NCBI GenBank assembly: GCA_934047225.1
Contig: OW203988.1
Location: forward strand, 11,690,229 to 11,754,228
Reading direction: 5' to 3'
Source of the DNA: Ypsolopha sequella
Lineage: Eukaryota; Arthropoda; Insecta; Lepidoptera; Ypsolophidae
Length of the DNA stretch: 64,000 bases
The notes under the pieces: model-generated
The model's input: only the letters and a program-made list of their open reading frames with translations
Told to the model about the DNA's origin: nothing
Databases searched by the model: none
Shown here: in pieces, positions 22,362 through 30,800 of the stretch
Numbering within the stretch: position 1 is the stretch's first letter
How the letters are laid out: the number at the start of each line of letters is the position of its first letter
Program-made: the position numbers and the translations under genes

Positions 22362-23742
22362 ATGTCGGCGGTAATGGTTCGATATATACTCAAAAAAATA
22401 TGGGACACTGTGAAAAGACTCATTTAAAAATTTATTTTCAGGTTTTGAGTTGCTTTATTGCGTTCTCTTACTGTACTACGAATGCGACTCTTGGAGATAA
22501 TGTTACAAGGTGGGTAATATAATGATTTAAGTACGCTTCATAAGTTTCCCTTGGTACAAACCTATTAGCTTTATTTTGACCAGGGCCTGTAGCATAGTGT
22601 TTAACACTATGTTATGTTAACATAGTGTTAAATCGCGCGCGGTGCGACTTGTTTTAATCACAAGTGCGAGGAACGTGACACGATGTTTCTGCGATTAAAC
22701 AGTACGTCACGCTCCTTGCACTTGTAATTCAAGTAGCGGCGGCGTCACGCGCGATTAAACACTATGCTACAGACCCTGGGCTCCTAGCACAATGTTTAAT
22801 CGCGCGCAACACGACTTAGTTGAATCACAAGTGCAAGCAGCCTGACACGCTGTTTTTGCGATTAAACAGTACGTGACACTCTCTCGCATCTGTGATTCAA
22901 CTTAGACGCGTCGCGAGCGATTAAAAATTGTGCGATGGGGCCTGGTTCACTACAATGATAATACATCCGTTGAATGGTAACGGAACATACAGACAGACAA
23001 TGATTGCAAAAATTGTAGTTCTGGCCTCAGTAAAACTGATACAGAATAACCCATTTCATTCAAAATTTCGCAAAAATATTCAATTTACAAACACAACATT
23101 TTGACTCCTTTTTTTTTCTGTGCTTTGTGCAACCAATTTTAATTTGTAATTTAAGCAGAGATTAAAATCGATTAAACAAAATAAACAAATACAAATTTTC
23201 TATAAAATTCTGTAACATTTTATTTCTCTTATATAAGACATACGGTAGTACACTTGCAAATCGATCTTAACTTTTTTTGTTCCAGCATCCCTCCAGATGG
23301 TACCACCCCTTCAAACAACGACAATGATGATACCACCCCTTCCAATGATGACAACGATGGTACCACCTCTTCAAATGATGACAACGATGGTACCACCTCT
23401 TCAAATGATGATAACGATGGCACCACCCCTTCAAGTGATGACAATATAAAAAACATATTTCGGTCGATTGTCATCATAGACAGTGTGTCAGCTGATAACA
23501 ATGGTACTGGGAATGATACACTTCTGAAAAATATCGCTACTTTGAACTGGGATGATACTCTTCGCGCCCGTGGCAACGGTTATATACCAAATAAGGTGAA
23601 CAGTCTGACTTATCACAGCTATAAAAATGGAAAGCCGGAATTTGTAGTGACTATGTACACCCTAACGGATGTTGCAGTTTTTTTCCAAGAAAATTTGGAT
23701 GTTTTGGTTTGTTACAAAAAATGCGAGGATGCTGAAGAATAA
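22362..23742 (+). CDS. Small secreted protein with five Asp/Asn/Thr-rich decapeptide repeats
   Basis: I read three coding exons: 22362-22370 (M-S-A), 22442-22509 and 23286-23742. The last two join in phase 2 (AAG|GTGGGT donor, TTCCAG acceptor) to give VLSCFIAFSYC...NVTSIPPDG in one frame; the full model is 177 residues. Residues 1-18 look like a signal peptide. Residues 30-79 are five ten-residue repeats (DGTTPSNDDN type). Residues 80-177 form an unrecognised region ending in a Cys pair (168, 172). Four N-glycosylation sequons are visible (NAT, NVT, NGT, NDT). The first exon is the weak point: ATG-CAG-TTT at 22293-22301 before GTGTGT would give the more typical start M-Q-F. Intron 2 carries two palindromic MITEs. 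The protein is extracellular by inference; its function is unknown. Confidence 0.65.
22581..22779. mobile_element. Palindromic MITE, first of a back-to-back pair
   Basis: The outer ends agggcctgtagcatagtgtt and aacactatgctacagaccct are inverted copies, and the inner strings gattaaacagtacgt and cacaagtgcgagg are shared with the next element. It lies in intron 2 of the secreted-protein gene. Confidence 0.7.
22778..22945. mobile_element. Palindromic MITE, second of a back-to-back pair
   Basis: It has the same build as 22581-22779 but is diverged in sequence (gggctcctagcacaatgttt mirrored by aaaaattgtgcgatggggcc). The two copies abut with no spacer. Confidence 0.7.
23296..23445 (+). repeat. 30-bp coding repeat, five units
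   Basis: Five in-frame 30-bp units encode DGTTPSNNDN, DDTTPSNDDN, DGTTSSNDDN (twice) and DGTTPSSDDN. Units three and four are nearly identical in DNA, so the array is likely to vary in copy number between individuals. Confidence 0.9.
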
Positions 23743-23748
23743 AATAAA
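23738..23748 (+). terminator. Overlapping polyadenylation signals
   Basis: Two overlapping AATAAA hexamers; the first contains the TAA stop codon of the secreted-protein gene. The 3' untranslated region would therefore be very short. Confidence 0.6.
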
Positions 23749-24377
23749 AAGTTAAATTTTGTATTATTTCTTTTTCTTAGCAGCAAAATTATAAATATCT
23801 AAAATTATCTCAGTGTTGTTAAAATATATAGGTACTTTTAATATCAGCCAAGAAGAGACGCTACTACAGCAGGAGGTGGTGCTCCCATTCGATTAAAAAG
23901 GTCAACATCAAGCGTAGTCTGAAAAAAAAAACGTACAAAATCTCAATTTTTATCTAACTACCGATCCTACATTACTTTTTTGAATATGTACTGTGTATAG
24001 TTAGTTTGTCTTGCCCTTAAAATCGCGTGTCGGATGAGTTCACTTGACTACTAAAAAAAACATTATTGACAAAGATAGAGATTGTTAAATGCAAAAAAAT
24101 AGATGCCCAATTTTCATATTTTCGTCTATTTTTTTTTTCCGAGGACACCGTACACAAAATGTCCTAAAAACGAATTCCTTGTTCCCGATTTATACGAAAA
24201 TGATACCACAGTCGAGGTGGTAGATAAAGTGTAGTCAATATATTTTTTGTTTGTAGCGGGGCGGCGTGAAGCTTTCAGTGCAGCCACCCGCCACCCCTCG
24301 AGCGGGGGTAGACGGCAACCGGGCTAAAATCTACTTATTATAGATTTTTATTATTTATCGTATAGCAGATGTTAATA
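23749..24377. other. Intergenic stretch
   Basis: It includes a GC-rich block (about 24255-24330) of unknown origin. No gene is seen. Confidence 0.4.
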
Positions 24378-24775
24378 GTAGTTTATGCTACTAGGGCGAA
24401 AAGGAATAAATTACGAGAACGATTTAAAACACGAGCGTAGCGAGTGTTTTAAACGTAACCGAGTAATTTATTGCTTTTACGCCCGTGTATCATACTACGT
24501 TTTTCAATGCATAGTGTGAGGAAATGAAAACAAATATAATCTTGTGAACTTTCAATTATAATTGGCTCAAAAGGATTGTATCCAGAGCCGTTAAACAGTG
24601 GAAAAAAAAGTATAACATCTATGGTACACAGAAAAGGCTGCAGGTTAGCCAACCATTGCAAACAAATTTAAAAAAATAATAATAATAAAGCCCTAGGGCA
24701 AAATAATCGACTTTCTGTTCGGTTTTGATGCATAATAAGTGGGCCTTTACGAGCACATGCATTGAAAAATTTATT
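24378..24775 (-). repeat. Dispersed repeat family A, copy 4
   Basis: This is close to copy 2 (9826-10200) with the full internal hairpin (aacacgagcgtagcgagtgt in the loop region). Open frames on the minus strand in this interval are repeat shadows. Confidence 0.75.
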
Positions 24776-25075
24776 TTTATTACACATAATAAACATTTAT
24801 TTAAATCAATGAATTCTCGAGTCTTTGCAGGTATTCGACCACTGCTGGAGTCAGAGTTTTGAAGAAGTGGGGCTGGAGTGAGACTGCTGCCTGCCCTTGT
24901 GGGTGTCCTGAACAAACAGTGAGACACATAATATCCGACTGTCCACTGTATTCTTATAATGGCCCTATGGAGGACTTCAAAACTCTGACTTATTATAGAT
25001 AGACCAAGTGTACATCTGTGCCAAGTACCTCAGCAAAATTAAACCAATTTCCCTCTAATCCCGGACATTTATTTA

Positions 25076-25470
25076 ACTAAGCGGGACCTTTTGGAATATG
25101 TTTGGACACCTTCCAGGCTGACGCTCAAAAAGGTCCCACGACCTCTCTAGTGGTATATCCAAGATATCCTGGAAAAATTGGAATTTTCAGAAAATTCCTG
25201 GAGCAGGCCTAAAAATGAAATAAATAACTACGGCAATATTTTTTAATTTGGTTGCATTTTTTGCGTACAAGATATGGCTTCAAATTTACCCTCCAGTGCA
25301 ATCCAGTGCCAAAAAACCTGAAAAAACTAGAATTTGCCTTGAAAAGCTAGGATGGATGTAGAGCGATGGCAGGACGCCATTTTTAAATAGTAAACGATAG
25401 TTTAGGGCACGTTATATTGTTTTGAATATGTTGACGTTAAATATTTTCAGTTCCAGAATACCAGGGTGAA
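25076..25470 (+). repeat. Left terminal inverted repeat of the 2.5-kb transposon
   Basis: It pairs with 27203-27598 along its whole length, from actaag inward to ttccagaataccaggg. Confidence 0.8.
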
Positions 25471-25684
25471 CCACCCGCCTACCACTGACAAGTTGTGGCA
25501 ATTAGTGCACAGTGCACTTCGCAGTGCAGTGCTTCTTTTCGTAGTGCTTACCATTCTTGTGTGGTTATATGAAGTGCGGTGGTGGGAATACGTTTCAGTG
25601 TAGACCAAGGGGCATTAATATAATCGTTAAATGCTGTGAAATTCGGAAAGATGGAGCCGGTGAACTATTATAGGGAAAACGTCG

Positions 25685-27010
25685 ATGGAGCTACATGTTG
25701 AGTGCTGCAAACCAAAGGCCCCTACTGCACCTGAACAAGTGCAGAAACTAACTCGCTCATTGACCATGGACTTCGAATTCAAGCTCCATTGCTTGTTCTG
25801 CAATCGATTGGTGGATGTTCAATACCCAGACCGTATGCCTTTCTGCCAGATGGGGACTTTTAAGTATGCTGTCAAGAGAAATGACCAATCGGCTGAAAAG
25901 GTCACCACAAAGTTAAGCACGATTTCACACTTGGTGGTAGCTGAGGGTAGCTACCATAGGGAGTGCTACAGTATTTCAAGTGTGTTGAGTCTTATCTCAC
26001 AGGCTAATCTAGCGCACAGGGCAGAAAAAAAAAAACGATTACGCTAAATTATGCCAAGAGCTTCAAGAAGATTGTGATGGCTGCCAGTATACTTTTGCAC
26101 AGCTAAAATTGAAAATGAAGCAGTATGATGCAACCCACGAGACTTACAGTGAAAAGCACTTTAAGAGGAATTGGAAAGACAAGTACGGGGAAGGAGTTTT
26201 GTTCACTAAAATACAGAGATGAAGTACTGTTGTGTGTTTCACGGGCGTTGGTTTTAAGATTTTAAGTGACAAGTGGTACAGTAACAGAAATGCGGACCCC
26301 CAAAATGAAAACCCTGAGGATCATCCTGACAGCAGCTCACCTTCTTTGTCAGGATACACTCTCTAAAGCATATGAGACTACTTGTTATCTATCTGCATCA
26401 GACATGTCAGGAGGGGGGCAGGACTTAACCCCCGACTCTCTTCAATTATTTCTAGAGGAGGTTTAGAAAACTAAAAGCAAGAAAGTGCATGCGAATAAAC
26501 ACAGAAAAGCAGTAGCCATTGGCCGAGTGATAGCTTCTGCTCTACGTCCGTGCTCTTTTATTTCTCCACTCTTGTTTGGACTTGGCGTAACTTTGCACAG
26601 GCAAATAGCCTCAAAACTACTCACTGACATGCTTTACAATTCAGGTTTTTGTTTTTCATACAATAAAGCAGTGGGTCTACCGCGTAATTCTCATTTTCAT
26701 CAACATGAACTTGAGATTGAAATTTGGCGTGCGTGCGACACGCCCTCCTAACATGCCATCTCTTTTGCCCGCGTTGAATTTCGCATACATTTGCTTGAAG
26801 TTGATACAAATGAGAATTACGCGGTAGAGCCCCAGGTAAGTTTGAGGATTCAGTGGCTAAAAACACTTCCGCAACTATCGATCGAGGTTTCGAAGTCTTC
26901 TGGCTTCTGTAGAAAATTAACTAATTGGCTACCTTCCTGTACAATATTATATAATATTATACAATATTATATAGTATATTGGCCCAGATCTTGCTGTAGA
27001 TATAACATAT
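25685..27010 (+). pseudogene. Decayed transposon ORF: C2HC-like zinc knuckle plus a conserved GQA/RP-type block
   Basis: From 25685 an open frame of 120 codons contains LHCLFCNRLVDV and, about 65 residues later, SYHRECY: a C-x2-C...H-x3-C arrangement that could bind zinc. An (A)11 tract near 26026-26036 breaks the frame; in the next frame it continues with DYAKLCQELQED and WKDKYGEGVLFTKIQ. A further shift gives FTGVGFKILSDKWYSN. After another break, 26485-26667 reads AVAIGRVIASALRPCSF then LGVTLHRQIASKLL and GFCFSYNKA. A MITE (26671-26834) splits the next codons, and KFEDSVAKN resumes afterwards. I recognise this order (Cys/His motif, IGQAI..A.RPR-like block, GFC.SY..V..FE) from a large family of uncharacterised proteins found in cnidarians, arthropods and other animals. 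This is from memory, and the family's enzymatic role is unknown to me. Confidence 0.65.
26671..26834. mobile_element. 164-bp MITE (family S), copy 2, inside the decayed ORF
   Basis: The inverted ends are tgggtctaccgcgtaattct and its mirror ending cgcggtagagcccca. The body matches 11364-11532. The insertion splits the SYNKA / KFEDS junction of the transposon ORF, so it arrived after the ORF existed. Confidence 0.8.
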
Positions 27011-27202
27011 GTGGATGTAAACTGCAACTGTTTGCCTTTGGAGTGGAGCTTTGCCTCATCCAGGATGGATTGGATACATGGAGATCGCTCATCAATCTCA
27101 GCCCTATCAAATATAAGCTGTGATTACAAAATGCATACGAATGGAAAAAACATTATCATCGTAGCTAAATTTTCAACGATTTTAGGCTCGTTCCAGGTAA
27201 AT

Positions 27203-27598
27203 TCTAGGCACCCTGGAATCCTGGAACTGAAAATATTTAACATCAACATAATCAGCACAATAGTCCTAAACTGTCGTTTACTATTTAAAAATGTCGTCCT
27301 GACATCGCTCTAAACCCATCTTAGCTTTTTCAAAGAAAATTCCAGTTTTTTCAGGTTTTGTGACACAGAAATGCACTGGAGAGCAAATCTGAAATCTTAG
27401 ATGTTTTGTACGTAAAAAATGGGGCCGAATAAAAAATATATTAACAATATTTATAACGATTTTAGGCCCGCTCCAGGAATTTCCTGGAAATTCCAGTTTT
27501 CCAAGATATCTTCGATATACCCACTAGAAAAGTTGTGAGACCTTTTTGAGCGTAATCCTGGAAGGTGTCAGAACTTATTCCAAACGGTCCCTCTTAGT
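27203..27598 (-). repeat. Right terminal inverted repeat of the 2.5-kb transposon
   Basis: This is the mirror of 25076-25470, ending caaacggtccctcttagt. Confidence 0.8.
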
Positions 27599-27840
27599 AT
27601 GTATAAATGACCGGATCAAAACCTAATTTTTCTGTACTAAAGTGAATTCATCCGATAGCAAACGGCGACCTCACCATACATTGGGTGGCAAAACAACCTT
27701 AACTAGCTGCTAATATTATTATGTAGTGTGCCGATACAGCTATTACTTTTAGTTATGTTATGTATGACTAAAGAGCACCAAAAATAGTTACATGGTATTT
27801 TAGGATCAATAATGTACAATAAACACTCAGAACCAAGCAA

Positions 27841-27846
27841 TTTATT
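27841..27846 (-). terminator. Polyadenylation signal (AATAAA)
   Basis: The plus strand reads tttatt, giving AATAAA on the minus strand 26 bases past the stop codon of the gene ending at 27872. Confidence 0.6.
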
Positions 27847-27871
27847 AAGCACACAATAATATTTTTCAGAA

Positions 27872-30800
27872 TTACACGTACATACTCATAAGTTTACTCA
27901 CGGATTCATAATCTTCTGTTGTATATGTAGAATAATCACCGAAGTTTTCAGTTGACTGTACATCCTCTAGTATCAAGATATTGTCTTCAGGGAACTGCTG
28001 GTACGCTGGTACTGGTAAACTTTCGCCTGTGTCGGCATCATAGTTACTTTCCTGCAGTTCCGGTACAGTTTGAACTAAATTTGGATTTTGTTCCATGTCA
28101 AGTTCACTTTTAGGTGAATTTTGATCGGCTAAAAGAGTTTTAACGATTGCTGGTACATTTTCTGACATAACAGTCTCAGTGTACAATGGTACATTTTGTG
28201 GTCCAAATTTGTTAGATTGTTGGGTGTTTGTAGTTCGATCTGGTGTACTTGGTTCGTTTACTCGTAAGAAAGGAATAACGTTGGTTATTTGGGACGGTTT
28301 AGGGATAACACTGAAATATAAAAACATGTTAAAGTTAGGTACTTAATAAATAGTGTGAATAAAAATGTATTTGGTAGTGTAGTTAAGTTAGCAAGACATT
28401 AGACCGTCAATCCAATAGTTCGGGTTCAATCTCGGACCGAGCAATCACTTTTATTTTTAAGCCTTAAGCTTGTAACTGTGGCGATTCAGAATGAGTAGTA
28501 TTTATTTTATATTATGTACAATATGGGTGTCGTTGGAAAGCTAGAAAGGCAAACAATAATAAAAAGATATATAAAAAATTAACACTACAATAATAAAAAA
28601 AAAATTGTGGGTAGTTGTTTTTGGACTTAATTTTATGGCACACTTCATTTTTTTTTTTATTTATGGTTTTAGTTATTTAATATTATAATATTTGAATAGA
28701 CGAAAAAATATACTACATACATATTTACAACATACTTACATATTTATACATAAAACCAAAACTTTCTTTCTATATGCTTTCAGCAGTACATAAAAAAAAA
28801 ATTAAGCTATGAAGAATTAAATCAAGTTTTAGAAAAAGAAAACCGCATTAGATTCTGACAACTACTTTAGGAGATACAGCCAAAAATAAAATTGATGGGA
28901 AAAAAATCGTCCATAATTCTACAGGGAAAATGTGTTTATTATTTTAATGCTGTGAAGTAAACTTGCATGTATAGTGAATGCAACTAGACAGATAACCGTC
29001 GCGTCGTTTAAAAATGTGTTTAGTATTTTAATGCTGTGAGGTAAACTTGCATGTATAGTGAATGCAACTAGACAGATAACCGTCGCGTCGTTTAAAAATG
29101 TGTTTAGTATTTTAATGCTGTGAAGTAAACTTGCATGTATAGTGAATGCAACTAGACAGATAACCGTCGCGTCGTTTAAAAATGTGTTTAGTATTTTAAT
29201 GCTGTGAGGTAAACTTGCATGTATAGTGAATGCAACTAGACAGATAACCGTCGCGTCGTTTAAAAATGTGTTTAGTATTTTAATGCTGTGAAGTAAACTT
29301 GCATGTATAGTGAATGCAACTAGACAGATAACCGTCGCGTCGTTTAAAAATGTGTTTAGTATTTTAATGCTGTGAGGTAAACTTGCATGTATAGTGAATG
29401 CAACTAGACAGATAACCGTCGCGTCGTTTAAAAATGTGTTTAGTATTTTAATGCTGTGAAGTAAACTTGCATGTATAGTGAATGCAACTAGACAGATAAC
29501 CGTCGCGTCGTTTAAAAATGTGTTTAGTATTTTAATGCTGTGAGGTAAACTTGCATGTATAGTGAATGCAACTAGACAGATAACCGTCGCGTCGTTTAAA
29601 AATGTGTTTAGTATTTTAATGCTGTGAAGTAAACTTGCATGTATAGTGAATGCAACTAGACAGATAACCGTCGCGTCGTTTAAAAATGTGTTTAGTATTT
29701 TAATGCTGTGAGGTAAACTTGCATGTATAGTGAATGCAACTAGACAGATAACCGTCGCGTCGTTTAAAAATGTGTTTAGTATTTTAATGCTGTGAAGTAA
29801 ACTTGCATGTATAGTGAATGCAACTAGACAGATAACCGTCGCGTCGTTTAAAAATGTGTTTAGTATTTTAATGCTGTGAGGTAAACTTGCATGTATAGTG
29901 AATGCAACTAGACAGATAACCGTCGCGTCGTTTAAAAATGCGTTTAGTATTTTAATGCTGTGAGGTAAACTTGCATGTATAGTGAATGCAACTAGACAGA
30001 TAACCGTCGCGTCGTTTAAAAATGTGTTTAGTATTTTAATGCTGTGAGGTAAACTTGCATGTATAGTGAATGCAACTAGACAGATAACCGTCGCGTCGTT
30101 TAAAAATGTGTTTAGTATTTTAATGCTGTGAAGTAAACTTGCATGTATAGTGAATGCAACTAGACAGATAACCGTCGCGTCGTTTAAAAATGTGTTTAGT
30201 ATTTTAATGCTGTGAGGTAAACTTGCATGTATAGTGAATGCAACTAGACAGATAACCGTCGCGTCGTTTAAAAATGTGTTTAGTATTTTAATGCTGTGAG
30301 GTAAACTTGCATGTATAGTGAATGCAACTAGACAGATAACCGTCGCGTCGTTTAAAAATGTGTTTAGTATTTTAATGCTGTGAAGTAAACTTGCATGTAT
30401 AGTGAATGCAACTAGACAGATAACCGTCGCGTCGTTTAAAAATGTGTTTAGTATTTTAATGCTGTGAGGTAAACTTGCATGTATAGTGAATGCAACTAGA
30501 CAGATAACCGTCGCGTCGTTTAAAAATGCGTTTAGTATTTTAATGCTGTGAGGTAAACTTGCATGTATAGTGAATGCAACTAGACAGATAATCGTCGCGT
30601 CGTTTAAAAATTACTTGAAATAATTTGGTTACTTGCGTATCGTACGTGCATGCGTTTAGTGTTTCATAAAATTAAAAATCGGCCAAGTGCGAGTCGGACT
30701 CGCGCACGAAGGGTTCCGAACCAAACGGCAAAAAAAACATGTCTGTTGTATGGGAGCCCCCTTAAATATTTATTGATTCTGTTTTTTAGTATTTGTTGTT

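Larger units (their letters stand above)
25076..27598 (+). mobile_element. 2.5-kb DNA transposon with about 395-bp terminal inverted repeats and a decayed ORF
   Basis: The left terminal repeat (25076-25470) and right one (27203-27598) are inverted copies over almost 400 bases, at roughly 80-85% identity by eye. The outer ends read actaagcgggacc and, mirrored, actaagagggacc. Matching inner landmarks are gacaccttccagg, acgctcaaaaaggtc, tttaaatagtaaacgatagt and aaatattttcagttccag. The 1.7-kb core carries one broken reading direction (plus strand). No target duplication is clear. The element is autonomous-sized, but the copy is dead: frameshifts, stops and a MITE interrupt its gene. I cannot place it in a named superfamily from sequence alone. 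Confidence 0.75.

Noticed and set aside
23229..23576. 115-codon minus-strand frame with repeated SLSSFEEVVPS
   Set aside because: This is the antisense shadow of the in-frame 30-bp repeats of the plus-strand secreted-protein exon.
28926..30609. Possible CRISPR-like array
   Set aside because: The repeats are directly adjacent 84-bp units without unique spacers, and the genome is animal.
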